From Branchiostoma lanceolatum (taxonomy: Eukaryota; Chordata; Leptocardii; Amphioxiformes; Branchiostomatidae): a DNA stretch of 64,000 bases. This document shows, piece after piece, positions 31,905-44,830 of this stretch. The stretch spans positions 26,620,642 to 26,684,641 of the forward strand of contig NC_089722.1 in NCBI RefSeq assembly GCF_035083965.1, in the 5' to 3' direction. Positions within the stretch are counted from its first letter, which is position 1, and each line of letters opens with the position of its first letter. The position numbers and the translations under genes are program-made. The notes under the pieces are model-generated. The model was not told the origin of the DNA. It searched no databases and worked only from the letters and a program-made list of their open reading frames with translations.

Positions 31905-32547
31905 GTAACTAATATGTCATTTTTCTCGGCTTTTCTGCATTGCTTGGTCTTCTCTTGGGATATTTGATCTCCAGAGCGTGTTATAGACTAGTCTAATGGT
32001 TGATTTGTGTGCATTGTTTTGGAAAAGAGGGGTGGATCACGGATGGGCGTGGTCATTCATTCATGGACTTGGCCACTTGGGCAAAGTTTACGGAACAGTT
32101 TTGTTACCTAAACAACATGAGTATGCTCACAGTCACGCACATTGAAATATCGTGCACAATGAATGCTAGTGCCATACCATGGGTACATCGCTGAAAAATT
32201 AAGACAAGATAATTTTTATGTTTTACTTGTCTTATCACCAAGTTTGAACCAAGAAATTTCACACTAGTATTATATAACGTTACACATGAGTGCCTGAGAA
32301 TGTGTGTATGTGTGTGTGTGTGTGTGACAGTATGTGCACTTTACAAAGTATATATACCTACGTGAGCATACATGTATCTGCATATAGGTGCATTAGAGCA
32401 AGGAGGTTTTGTATAGAAAACCTCCTTGATTATAGAGTTAACTGTAACATAACTATGTATATTACAATATTTCAGATATTTCAGTCACTGCACCCTAGTG
32501 TCATTGGAATGTGGTGAAATAACGGTTAGCTGCAAATACCAAGCAGC
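31905..32547 (+). other. hdac6: hdac6 5' UTR intron and leader
   Basis: Likely intron ending at an acceptor TATTTCAG near 32475, then a leader of about 70 nt to the ATG at 32548. Holds a (TG)n run at about 32300 and a 12-bp-stem hairpin CAAGGAGGTTTT/AAAACCTCCTTG at 32399-32428. Confidence 0.5.
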
Positions 32548-35500
32548 ATGGAAGGGGCTGTGCAACCACTGCCAGATAGTGTGCAACCCATAGAAGGGGC
32601 TGTACAACCTCCATCAAATAGTCCGCAACCTCAGATACCACCCAAAGTTGAAGAAATATCATCAAGAGATCACAGCGACAATCCCTCCTCCGATGTGCTT
32701 TTCCCTGACAGAACAGACCCAGCTATGACAAATCTTAATCAACCTACAGTAGACACTCCAGAACTGGACAGCACTTCTCAGCGAGATATTGCAGCGATTT
32801 CCACAAGTGAAACTGCTGGCGTGCAACTTGTCTCAAAGGGAGATGACAATCGAGAAGGTACAACAGTAAGCATGAAGAATGCAGACCAAATCACTTTGCC
32901 AGCATCAGAGAATCAACCAATCACAGAAGGTTCTGACATGACAACAGAAGCAAGCGATATTTCTTGGTCTGAAAACATTCCCCGCCATCCCACAAGTCCG
33001 CCTGCGGCAGAAAGTTCGAGTATCGGTGATGTCATCACGCCAAACCGGAACAAAAATGACGACTCACAAGCGGACAACAATAAAGAGCAGCGTAAGGGAA
33101 CAGGATCAGGCAAGAAAAAAGGAAGAGGTTCAAAAAAGAAGAACGTCACCCCCACGGGGGTGGGGAGCGGGAACTCTCAATCCCTTCAAGAAGCAAAGAA
33201 GAAGGGAAGAAAAGCGAGGAAGGCTGAGTTTGACCTCCCAGATTTGAGTGGACTGAGCCTGGAGGAGAGGGTTGTACCAAAAGGGACGGGGGTGGTGTTT
33301 GATGAGAGAATGGCAGATTATCACTGTCTGTGGGAAGACCTGAGCGACTGTAAGGCGGAGCGACCAGAGAGGTTCACTGAGACGTTGAAGTTACTGCGAC
33401 AGAAAGGTCTTGTGGACAGGTAAGAAACAACTTATTATCATGCTGTGCTTATCTATGTTTTTTTTACATTTATTCATCTTTTTCACATGTATCTGTATTG
33501 TAGAGCTGGTATAATCACCCTTCCTTGTGATTACAAACCAGCATGTAAAAGCCATATAAGTGCTAGGAACTGTACATTGTGGCAAGGATTGTTTTTGACA
33601 GTCAAACATTTTGATATATTGGCACATTTCTTGATGTAATCGATGGGATTTTTGCTGCTGCTATTTTGCAATTAAAAACCTGTACTAGTATCTTTCCATG
33701 AAGTAAATTAAAAACAATGACACAAAGATTCTGAAGACTTCTAATCTACAGATGCTTTGACATCTTCCGCTGTCCTTCAGATGTGTTGGTATCCCTTCCC
33801 GTCCCGCCAGTGAAGATGAGGTCCTCAGCATCCACTCTGAGGATCTCCTAGGGAAGCTGGAGAGCAGTGTTACCATGGTGACAGACCAGCTAAGACAGCT
33901 CTCAGGTATCCACAGTCTATCCCTGTAAAACCCTGAGGGAACCATCAAGATATGTCATGTTTTCTCTTCAGATCCTTGATTAAGTTTTGAGAAGGAAGTT
34001 CTTGACAGTTTCGTCAGGCCTTAGATATCATTTTAAAGGGCAATAACAAACTTTCCTATGATTAAGGAGACACAGTGCTAACCATAAGAAGCAAAAGACA
34101 TATGATCAGGGGAAATTGTGATCACAGCATATGGGGTGTCTCAGTAAAGGGTAACAGATTAAAGCTTTCCAATGGTATAAAATACAATATTGACAAAGTA
34201 GCAATGGAGATATGATCCCCAAACTTAAGTTTCCTTATCATATAATATTATTAGTAACTTTTTGGGTAAGTTTTTGATGAGTAAAGTTATAACAGTCATG
34301 TTTGCTCTCTTGCAGAGACTTTCGAAGACATTGCCATCCACCCAAAATCTTTTGAATGTGCTCGTCTGTCTGCTGGTTGTACCCTCCAAGTTATGGACCA
34401 AGTCCTCACCGGGAAGGTACGCAACGGAATGGCCGTGGTACGTCCCCCGGGTCATCACGCCGACAGCAATCAATCCTGCGGCTACTGCCTCTTCAACAAC
34501 GTCGCCATCGCTGCCAAACAAGCGTTGACGAAGTATGGCTTGGAAAGGGTTCTGATTGTCGACTGGGATGTCCACTTCGGGAACGGAACCCAGGACCTTT
34601 TTTACGACGATCCGCGGGTTCTCTTCTTCTCTGTGCACAGATACGAGCACATGGAGTACTGGCCACACATGGAGAGAGCCAACTACAACTTTGTGGGGAG
34701 GGGGGCTGGAAAAGGCTATAACGTGAATGTGCCATGGAATAAGATAGGGCTGGGAGATCCCGACTATATTGCCGCTTTTCAACAGGTATGTGTTAACCTT
34801 TGGAACATTTTCTGTTGCTGCATTGAGCTGCTTAACTGTGCTTAGATTTAGCATCTTCCAGATGAATCAGGATTCATACTGAATTTGATCAATAACAAAA
34901 TACACATGATGAGTATTTGCATATGAAATTGACCATTCTTAAGACATGATGCTTACATATGCTTCAATACACTTGCATATTCAGGGGTTTTTCTAGAAAA
35001 ATTAAACATTAGGGAGCACACACATGCAAGGGAGTGAATTCTATGTATTTATGGAAGAATCAATTGCTGAGTGAAGGTAGTATGCTCATATTAAGCTAAA
35101 ATCTGAATTTGACAAGAGGGTGCTGGGCTGAAACAAGAGGGTGCAGCGCCCCTAGCCTCTTTCCTGATTTAAATGAACCCCTGATATTTATCCCTGTAGG
35201 TTCTTATGCCCATGGCGTATGAATTTGCGCCCCAGCTAGTCTTGGTTTCCGCTGGATTTGACTCAGCGGTGGGAGACCGTATGGGAGAGATGGTCACCTC
35301 TCCTGTCTGCTATGCTCATTTACTTCACATGCTTACAGGTAGTTTTAACCTAAATAACAACAAAAATACTGAAACAGCCACAAAAATCACGCTAGCATTT
35401 GATGTCTGTTGGGGAAAGACTGCATGTTATACAGTTCTGCATTGAAAACTGAAAAGTATTCATTTTTATAAGTTTTATTCTAATTCTCATTCATTTCTGA

Positions 35501-38500
35501 AATAAGTTTTATCTAAGAAAAAAAAGAAAACTTAATGTTCAGCAAAAAACTACAGAGCAGAATTGTTGGGTTTTGATTTCTCTAGCCAGATGTTAGTGTG
35601 GAATTTTTGTGGCTTGTTTCAGGCATTCAAATTGTCTTCACTTCTTCATGAATGTTGCTTGTGTATGTATGTCTAGGTTCTTATGCCCATGGCGTATGAG
35701 TTCAACCCTCAGTTGGTTCTGGTATCAGCTGGTTTTGACTCAGCTGCCGGGGATCCAAAAGGAGAAATGAGCACCACCCCAGCAGCTTATGCACACCTCC
35801 TACACATGCTGAAAGGTACTGCAGCATGGTTCGGCTCAGAATGATGTTGAGTTGTGTACATGTGCCTATAAAATTGTTAAGTACAGAACTGAATGCCAAG
35901 AGTGCCTGTACCAGTACGTGTACCTATAAAATTGTTTAGTACAGAACTGAATGCCAAGAGTGCCTGTACCTGTACGTGAACCTATAAGATTGTTTAGTGC
36001 AGAACTGAATGCCAAGAGTGCCTGTACCTGTACGTGAACCTATAAAATTGTTTAGGTACTGTACATGTACAGGTACAGACTTGATGTCAAGAGTGCCTGT
36101 ACCTGAACAAAACACTAGTACATATACAATTTTTTAAAGACTAGATATAGTAAATCCTGTCTCAAAGATGACAATTTTAGCAATACTAGTACTTGAGGAT
36201 ATCTAGATCTGGTGGAATTACGAGAGTTGCTGTTCTATGGCAGTGTTATACATCAATATATCTGCTATAGTTAAATAAAAACTGAGACCAAGTGTGCTGG
36301 TTGATGCAAAATTGAATTCCATCTATCGATACATAATCTATTTCTTTAACTTCATTCTGCAAATAATATCTATATATTCAAAAATATTGTTATTGTTTTT
36401 ATTGCAGGTCTTGCTGAGGGAAAAGTCTGTGCCGTCATGGAGGGAGGGTACAACATACAGACGTTGTCAGAGTGTGTAGCCGTGTGTGTGGAAACTCTGT
36501 TGGGAGACCCCTGTCCGCCCCTCCCCCCACTACAGCCTGATCCCAGCTCCGTGGAGACTTTACTCGATGTCCTCGGAGTTCACCAGAATAGTTGGAAATG
36601 CTTCCAGTACCAGGTAATAATCTATATTCTCAAAGAAATTTTTCCATGACTTTTGAAGTAGGATCAGATACAAAAATTTCTCCATATTTTTATTTTGAAT
36701 TTTCTTTGTCCCAAGGGGTGTTAAACCCTTAAGACCAAATTGAATTCAAGATATCGATGACTGATATCACTGTTATAGGTTTCAAAAGACGCTCTGACCA
36801 GTGAGGAAGATCAGCATCCACAACAAAAGTCTGAAGACATGTCCCACTGGAGGTCTGTTGGAAGGGGTATGTTTACACCAAGATATTCTACCATATAAGT
36901 TATTTGCATACTCAAGACATTCTAAAAGGATCTGTAATCGATTGTTTTCAAATATGAACTTGTTGATTTTGTAGCTGATTGCTATATACATTAGCTTGAA
37001 GCTACATCCCTTCAATACATGATTGTCACCCTGTCCCTATCTGGTTTAGGCACCTGTACATCAGGTCGAGAGGTGGGGCTGGTACATGATGAGGCCATGA
37101 CGAACCACGTTAACATCTGGTTCCCCGGCCACCCTGAACAACCATACAGGATACGCAGGATCATGCAGGCACTGGACAGGCACAGGCTACAAGACAGGTC
37201 AGAAAATAATTTACATATACCTACTTTGCATGCTCAGGATACTTCATATCCTCACTGGTCCTAATCTTCTCCCTATCCTGTTCAAACTTTTGTCATGCAT
37301 AGTGAATGTGAATGGTTTTCATTGCTATGAGCTGTTGACATAGATGTTGGATAGGATTGCATTTCAGTACCACAGACAGATGTTCCTTTTCAGTACCATG
37401 GACAGGTGCTCCACTTAAGTACCATTGGCAGGTGTTCTATTTCAGTATTATGGGAAGGTGTTCCATTCAAGTACCATGGACATGTGTTCCATTTCAGTGC
37501 CATGGACATGTGTTCCATTTTAGTACAATGGAAAGATGTTCCATTTCAGTACCATGGACAGTGTTCCATTTCAGTACCATGAACATGTGTTCCATTTTAG
37601 TACTGTACCATAGAAAGATGTTCCATTTCAGTACCATGGACAGTTCCATTTCAGTGCCATGGACACGTGTTCCATTTCAGTACCATGGGCAGGTGTTCCA
37701 TCTCAGTACCATGGACAGGGGTTCCAGTTCAGTTCCATGGTCAGATGTTCCATTTCAGTACCATGGACAGGGGTTTCATTTCAGTACCATGGACGGGTAT
37801 TCCCTTTCAGTACGATGGACAGGTGCTCCATTTCAGTACCATGGACAGTGTTTCCATTTCAGTACCATGGACAGTGTTCCATTTCAGTACCATGGACATG
37901 TGTTCCATTTTAGTACTGTACCATAGAAAGGTGTTCCATTTCAGTACCATGGGCAGTGTTCCATTTCAGTGCCATGGACACGTGTTCCATTTCAGTACGA
38001 TGGACAGGTGCTCCATTTCAGTACCATGGACAGTGTTTCCATTTCAGTGCCATGGCCAGGTGTTCCATTTCAGTACCATGGACAGGGGTTCTATTTCCAT
38101 ACCATGGACAGGGGTTCCATTTCAGTATCATGGACAGGTGCTCCATTTCAGTACCATGGCCAGATGTCCCATTTCAGTACCATGAACAGATGTTCTAAAC
38201 CTCACATTTTCCCACCAGGTGTGTTAAGCTAGAGTCCAGACTGGCCACAGAAGAAGAGCTGCTGTACCTGCACACGTCTGAACACCTGCAGCTGATGCAG
38301 GAGACAGTCGAGATGACACCACGACAGCTCAACAAAACACAGGCAGACTTCAACTCCATCTTCCTATGTAACGACACATACAAGGTGAGGAGGGATGAGG
38401 AAGTTAACATTTAATTATGTGTGTAGAATGATACACAGAAAAACAGTATGTAACTAGCTGATGAGCTATAGCAAGTGAAATGTTACATCAAAATTCAGTT

Positions 38501-41500
38501 TACTTCCTTGCATTTTAAACTTTGTCTTTCTTTATTTAATCAGTATAAAAAAAGGACTGTTCTTGTGATAAGGGAATACTCATGCTTTGTGTAAAAATAG
38601 GAATGAGGAAATGGACATAGGGTTTGAAGTTCACTAATACACAAATTATGTAGTAAAGTTACTTCTTTGACATCTTTACCACTAGAATGTTGCTGTTATT
38701 TGTCCAGTGCTAATGACTAGAACTGTACCCTGGTTTAGATTTCCAACAATTTGATATGGCTGTGAACAAGAATATTTTCCATTTTTCCCTTTATTTCCAG
38801 AGTGCCTGTTTAGCGGCTGGGTGTTCCATGAATGCCGTGGAGGCCGTGGTCACTGGGAGCGTACGCAGTGCCGTCGCTGTTGTCCGTCCCCCGGGTCATC
38901 ACGCGGAGGTGGACAAACCGTGCGGCTTTTGTATCTTCAACAGCGCGGCGCTGGCAGCACGCTACGCACAGAAGAGGCTGGGGGTGGGGAGGGTACTGAT
39001 TCTGGACTGGGATATTCACCATGGTAACGGTACACAACACATGTTTGTGGAGGACCCAACAGTGCTCTACATATCCATACACAGGTAACAACAGCACTCC
39101 CTTGACTATCTTTTTGGCAATGCCTCAGGAGAGGCATTTAGCAGCATGCTACTAGTACTATGAAGAATTTTAGAAAATTGCACCAATGCATTTCTGTGAA
39201 AATTGGTTTTGTTTTAGGACAGCATAACCGAAGAAAATTTGAATGGATCTGTATAAGATTTGGTACTGATGTGTGAGCAACACCAAGGACAAGTTTACAT
39301 TTGGGTTCCCTGGCAGCTTTCTTTCGTAATGCGGTTGGACCTCCAGTTTTCATATAGAGCTGCGGATGTGCTTTTCTTCGAAGCTTTGTTAGATGAATCA
39401 CATCTCAAGTCTTTGAAAATTTCATCCTTTTGCTGTAGTATTAACAAAAAAGTATTTCATAAAAAGAGTATTTCATTTGTTTTACTATATTTTTAATTCT
39501 AATTTCTTGTTTAAAGAAATAATGTTAATTGTACATGTGATTAATACTCTGTTGCATGTCAGTATTGTGTGATTGAACAATAAAGTATTTTTTTTCCCAT
39601 CCAGGTATGACAATGGATCATTTTTCCCTGGGAGTCCTGATGCTGACTGTACGGTGGTGGGGAGTGGACCGGGGGAGGGGTTTACTGTCAACGTGCCGTG
39701 GAGTAAGGGAGGCATGGGGGACGCTGAGTACATGGCTGCGTTTCAACAGGTCAGGGGACAGACACATGGGTTATGTTCTGGTTACTGCATCATACAAAGC
39801 ATTTTTACTCACTTTGCATGTCAATGAAGCAGGCAGGTGCTAAGTTACCATGTTGGTGTCCCTGATTGTATTTCAAGGGATTGTACATGTAGCTCAAGCA
39901 TACACAACATTTTTGTGTGTCATCTGTAAGTTTAAACTATCCTTCTGGTATTGTCTACTTGGAGCTGGAGACATTTAATAGAAGTTGTTTGACAGAGTCA
40001 GAAGATCTTTAAATGTCTGAAAACTCTTGAGCTATGATTCGCTGAAATGCTGCAATACAGTACTGACACCAACATGGTAGCAGACACAGCAATAATGTCA
40101 TGTGCAAACACTTGGTAGTAACTTAATCATTCTGATACCTTTTTATGAAGAAATATGGTTCATATTGTTCTATTTTAAAGTCATTTTCCACGGACTGAGA
40201 GTAACTCCCTTTCCTTGCCTGCAAACAAACATAAATTTGCAAGATCTTCAGATCAAAATGTCTAGAAACTTATTGATATCAGATTCATAGTACAAATGTA
40301 TCTGTTTTCTGACTCCACGTCCAGGTTGTGATGCCCATAGCGTACCAGTACTCCCCCGAGCTGGTTATCGTATCAGCGGGATTTGACGCGGCCAGGGGGG
40401 ACCCCCTGGGACACTGCGACGTTACCCCCTCGGGCTACGCCCACATGACGCACATGCTGAGCAGCCTGGCAGGGGGGCGGGTCGTACTACTGCTGGAGGG
40501 GGGGTACAACCTGTCGTCCATCTCTGAGTCCATGTCGGAATGTACCAAAATCCTCCTGGGAGACCCCTGTCCTGCCTTTGATCATGAGTACTCCCCTCCT
40601 TGTGAAGAGTAAGTATATCTCTATAACCAGTTCTCTACAGTCTCAACACCCCCTTTATTTACTTCGAAAAATATTCCAAACTTTTCTGTCTACATTATGT
40701 TTTCAGCTGTTGACTTGTGAACTACGGACAAAATGTATTTGTTTACAGTACATTTTAACTTAATATCCTTCTCTTTCTCTATCTATTGCAGTCTTTAAAA
40801 AACTTTTATAGGATTCTAGGATTTTTAGTTATTTTATGGATTCTAGGATTGTTTAAGTAACTTGGAATGCATAAAAGTTCTACAATTATAGTCTATGATA
40901 TAGTGTATGATAAGTTAACATTCACAATTGTCTTACAGGGCAGTGGAGTCCATATTGAGCACCCTGCATGTTCACCAGAAGTACTGGAGAAGTCTGGCTT
41001 TCCAAGGTAAAATCAACTCTCTCTGTCTTCAATGCCCTGATGTAGATGGCCTCCTTTCTATTCCTGCCTTATACTCTATTTTAAGTATGTTTGATTGGAA
41101 AACGTCTACATATGTCTACATATGATTCAATGTTTGAATCCTCTGAAACTTTTGGAAGTGTATGAGGGACATGTATGGAACATTTCTATTTTACACAGTT
41201 GATGTAGCGACCAAAGATGACTGCAGTGATGAGGGAAGCAACGAAACCAGTAACACCACAAGCAAAGCAATAGAACCAGACAGGTATATAATTGGAATAA
41301 CACTATTATCATAATGATAACATGATAACACCATAAGTCATTAGGTCTCTGTTATCTGTTTAATTCTATGATTTTTATTTTCTACCAAAATTCAGAATGT
41401 CACTTTTCGTCATCCATTGTAAAATAATAGTTGGGCAACTGTATATTCCCCATGAGCTGTCTGCATACAGTAAGCACTTCTGGTATTCATTTCATCTGTG

Positions 41501-42012
41501 CATTCTTTTGTGATCTTTTGTAAATAATTCTTTGATACCTGGCAGTATTAGGATAATGATTTATTGCACTTTGACCTGTATTTCAGACCAGCCTCAACAG
41601 ACCTGAATCTTCAGATGGAACAACTCAGCATTACTGGGGAAGAAAAGGACAATCAGAACACAGCGGAGGGTATAGAAGGGAAGACATCAGGGGAAGAGTC
41701 TGAAGACAATGCACCAGCGCCTCCTATCCAAAATCATCTGCAAGTGCAGCCCCCAGGTCTGTAGAGCACTGTTTGAATGATACAGTCAATGTATCATCAT
41801 TCCATGCACCCTTATCTCACTATCAAAAAAATACAAACAAATGTTTTCTATCTGAGTTGTCATGTATTGATATTCAAGGTAGTAAATAAACTAGAATGTG
41901 TTATACAAATACCAAATAGCAATAAGTTTGTTATTATAGCTTCTTTAAGTCAGCAAAACAATCTTTGACATAATGTGTTTCATCTACAGACAGCATGGCT
42001 GGTCAAGATTAA
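32548..42012 (+). CDS. hdac6: Histone deacetylase 6-like, tandem deacetylase domains, no ZnF-UBP seen
   Basis: Fifteen coding exons in one splice form: 32548-33419, 33781-33905, 34316-34785, 35200-35338 OR 35677-35815, 36408-36613, 36779-36866, 37050-37197, 38219-38384, 38801-39084, 39605-39749, 40325-40608, 40939-41006, 41199-41283, 41587-41756, 41990-42012; all phases match, 1090 aa. The N-terminus (1-245) is low-complexity with EGAVQP repeats and basic [19 protein letters not shown] (possible NLS). CD1 about 246-600: GHH 378-380, zinc ligands D417/H419/D510, catalytic Y550. CD2 about 634-975: GHH 770-772, D809/H811/D902, Y942. Both domains keep catalytic residues. Family role: cytoplasmic alpha-tubulin/HSP90 deacetylase. 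The C-terminus (977-1090) is acidic and Ser/Thr-rich; no ubiquitin-binding zinc finger was found to the end or in the next 3 kb. AATAAA at 42191. Confidence 0.93.
35200..35338 (+). other. hdac6: hdac6 alternative exon 5a
   Basis: 139 nt, acceptor CCCTGTAG, donor TTACAG|GTAG. Encodes [20 protein letters not shown] then D510 (zinc ligand) and [14 protein letters not shown]. Same length and phase (0 in, 1 out) as exon 5b; using both would shift frame and meet TGA eight codons into 5b. Confidence 0.85.
35677..35815 (+). other. hdac6: hdac6 alternative exon 5b
   Basis: 139 nt, acceptor GTCTAG, donor GAAAG|GTACT. Encodes [20 protein letters not shown] then the zinc-ligand Asp and [14 protein letters not shown], closer to the vertebrate HDAC6 consensus than 5a. 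Confidence 0.85.
35866..36110. repeat. 58-bp tandem repeat in the hdac6 intron, about four copies
   Basis: Unit includes CCTATAAAATTGTTTAGTAC and GAATGCCAAGAGTGCCTGTA; copies 2-4 are nearly identical. It starts 50 bp after exon 5b. Confidence 0.85.
37352..38196. repeat. 26-bp minisatellite in the hdac6 intron (about 32 copies)
   Basis: Variants of a unit containing AGTACCATGGACAGGTGTTC and a CATTTC tail, ending 23 bp before exon 9 (38219). The period is 26 bp, so every frame is open over long stretches; these frames are artefacts. Higher-order repetition is visible (for example 37580-37680 resembles 37880-37980). Confidence 0.92.
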
Positions 42013-43530
42013 CTAGCATCACATTTGCCTCCAGTAAGAGATTCATCTACTTGAGAAGCTGCTGATTTGCAAGCAACAGATTCAAAGATACTAGTACCGC
42101 TCCTAATAAGGCATCTCCTCAGACATCTGGACAGTGCAAATCTAGAGCTAGGTTTACACATGTAGGTTTCAATAATACCTCATTATATGGAATAAATTTG
42201 TTTGAAATTATGTATTGTTATGAATGAATATGATGAATGCTTCAATGTACCCAAATCACAATTGTAGCCATGTATCAAATAGATATGCAATACAATTTAT
42301 ATGTAATACTCTCTATACTCGTTTATGGCTATGTACTGATGTCATTTTATGTATTGATTTTTGAAACTTGTAAGTTGGAAGATCCATCATTTATCTGTGT
42401 ATATAACCCGTGCAAATGATTTTGAAATTAAAATCTATCATGATGGGTTGAAGCAAATGTTTGACTGCCACTGTACCATCATTCCGTATATGAAACAAGA
42501 CAAAACTTTTGCGATAGAACGGTATGAATGAGATAACCGTATCTTACACCGATCTTACTGCAATCACTAACAATTGTCAATGATAATATGTGTATATAGA
42601 CAGACAGAATCTCTATACCCAAATTGTGTGTATGACATTGTCACCACCAGGATTTGTGGACTTTATGCACTTAAACTGTGCTACCTCAGGTTAAGAGGTA
42701 TGTTTGCTATGAGGACTGGTTAAGCCTTAGCTTCTCATATTCAAAAAATTATGATGATTAAGCATATAGCTGGTAAAGCTTCTCTGCATTATTTTATATT
42801 ATACAAGGCCATATGACAACTATCCTTCCAATCTCCAGCATTTGTGTGACCATTCTTAGCATTCATTCACTTGCTTTTGCTTGCTTAACTTGTGAAGTAC
42901 TGTTATACATCTATAATAATTTAGATCAATTTGCTGTTTAGTACCATGTGATTTTCATGAACAAAGCCAAATTTTGAGAATTGTGCTGTGAGAAATGCTT
43001 CAAAATGTAACATTGCAATGACAACAATATAAGTTATATATTGCATATTTGTTATTTGATTACCAGTAATTTGGATGTTTGTATACTTGTACTCTAGATT
43101 TTTTTCTTTGAAAGTTAATAGTTATGGTTTCCTTGATTGCTGTCATGTGTAACACAACAATCTACATTTACCTGTTTTTGCTTAATCAATATTTTTTATA
43201 AACATTTTGATGGTCTTATTTGGTTGTTAATTTACCTTCGATGACATACAGAAGATAGACCACAATGTCATCTTCATACATGATTAATGTATTCTGTCGT
43301 GTACTTTGACTTTTAATTTTAATGTTGTTTGTATCATACTAATATATGTGTGCATGCAATATTCCAAGTAAAATCTCATAGTTGAAGTGCTGTATCAACA
43401 TTTCTTCATATTTAAGTCAAATCTGTTAAAACTACAGATTACTAGAAGTATATAGAGGCTTGCTTTTTTTAGGGGGGGGGGGCTGGAAGTTCCTGATTTA
43501 AGACCTTATACTATTACCTTATACCGTAGT
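42013..43530. other. hdac6 3' UTR and AT-rich intergenic DNA
   Basis: AATAAA at 42191 gives a plausible 3' end. No ZnF-UBP-coding exon or other gene recognised; G-run (9 Gs) at about 43473. Confidence 0.5.
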
Positions 43531-44830
43531 TATTATCTTCGCCGAGAAGATTATGTTTTCGGTTACGCCTGCTGTTGGGTGGGTCAGTATGTATGTCAAG
43601 AGCATAACTCGAGAAACCTTTGATGGATCTTCATATGATTTTTGGTAAGTTTGTAGTGGTTGTGCAAAGGAAGGTCAAGTTTAAAAATCGTTCACCTTAC
43701 GTTTTCCAACAGTACTGCAGCGGACTTTGAATTTTTCGTGTTTGTATGTAGGCAAAAAAAGTGACTGAAATGTTGATGGATCTTCATGATTTTTGATAGT
43801 TGAGAAGCGGTTGTGGGAATGGAGGTCAAGTTCGAAAATGGTTTACCTGGCGCTTTCCTACGCGTTGTGCAGCGAGCTGTGTATGTTTCTGTGTTTGTAT
43901 GTCACCAAGATAACTTGAGAAGTGGTTCACGGTTCTGTATGATATTTAATGGATGGGTAGGGTTTGCAAAAAGGAAGGTCAAGTTCGATAATGGGCCTTC
44001 TAGCGGGTACCTAAGGTACTGCAGCAGAGCTTCAAAGTTTGAGGTCAAATTTTCTGGAGGCGCCAGGTACATTATTTTTTTTATAGTAGATCGGTCTTGG
44101 GGCAGGGAACAAGTGGTGTAAGTTTGGGCCTCTTGGCGGCTTGTTTTGAGCTGCAATGGGCCTCGGCCAAATGAGTGTATCGTTGTATACTTTCAAGGTT
44201 AAATAGAGGTTGAGAAAAAAATTTGGATGAGGATAACTCATGCAGGGTTTGGTGTATTTTCATTGCTTTTGGTCTGTAGGTACCTTAGGTGATGATTAAC
44301 ATAATGAAATATATAGTATGCAAATCAGGACTTCATTTACATGATCAAAGAGAATGAGGTATAATTCCATTGAAAGCTGTTACTCGACACCTGGAGGATT
44401 GCCTGGCTTGGGATTAAGGTCACCCAGCTGTGTGCCAGCTGTGCGCCCTTCATTTGGTAATAACTCAAGAAGGGGCCAACAGATCATCATGATTTTTGGT
44501 TTGTTAGTAGCTTAAGTTATAATTTGATATAGATAAATGGTAATTATGCGTATAGGAGCCAATATGCATAATTGAGGAGGAATTAGGGTCACATTCACAT
44601 AATTGAGAAAATGTTGGGCCACATTTGCATAGTTGAGAATAGCTGTCTTTGCTAACTTAAGATAAGACTTTCATACTTTGGACAACTTGTGTTATTTTAG
44701 TGGACAAGATCATCGATCGATATCATACATTTGTAAATAGAAATTAGGATTTTATCATCAATGAAAAACCTCATCAGTTGTGAAGGTCAATATCATTTGG
44801 CGAAGGTATGAGGTCATGGAACTCTAGTTA
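43531..44830. repeat. Dispersed AT-rich interspersed repeat (copy 4)
   Basis: Begins TTATCTTCGCCGAGAAG and ends TTTGGCGAAGGTATGAGG then TCATGGAACTCTAGT; shares inner phrases (TATGCAAATCAGG, CTTGTGTTATTT, CTGCAGCGGA) with 15530-16290 and 19950-21830. Terminal ACCTTCGC-type inverted motifs; no transposase. Confidence 0.6.

Noticed and set aside
37352-38196. CRISPR-like regular repeat array
   Set aside because: Units are contiguous without unique spacers and the host is a eukaryotic intron.
37357-38232. Long overlapping open frames encoding [13 protein letters not shown]-like repeats
   Set aside because: They arise from a 26-bp minisatellite without stops, open in all three frames, inside an hdac6 intron.
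41757-41764. Alternative hdac6 end (GLU-TAG reading through the exon 15 donor)
   Set aside because: Possible by intron retention, but the donor CCCCAG|GTCTG and the in-frame terminal exon at 41990-42012 are more consistent; kept only as a minor alternative.
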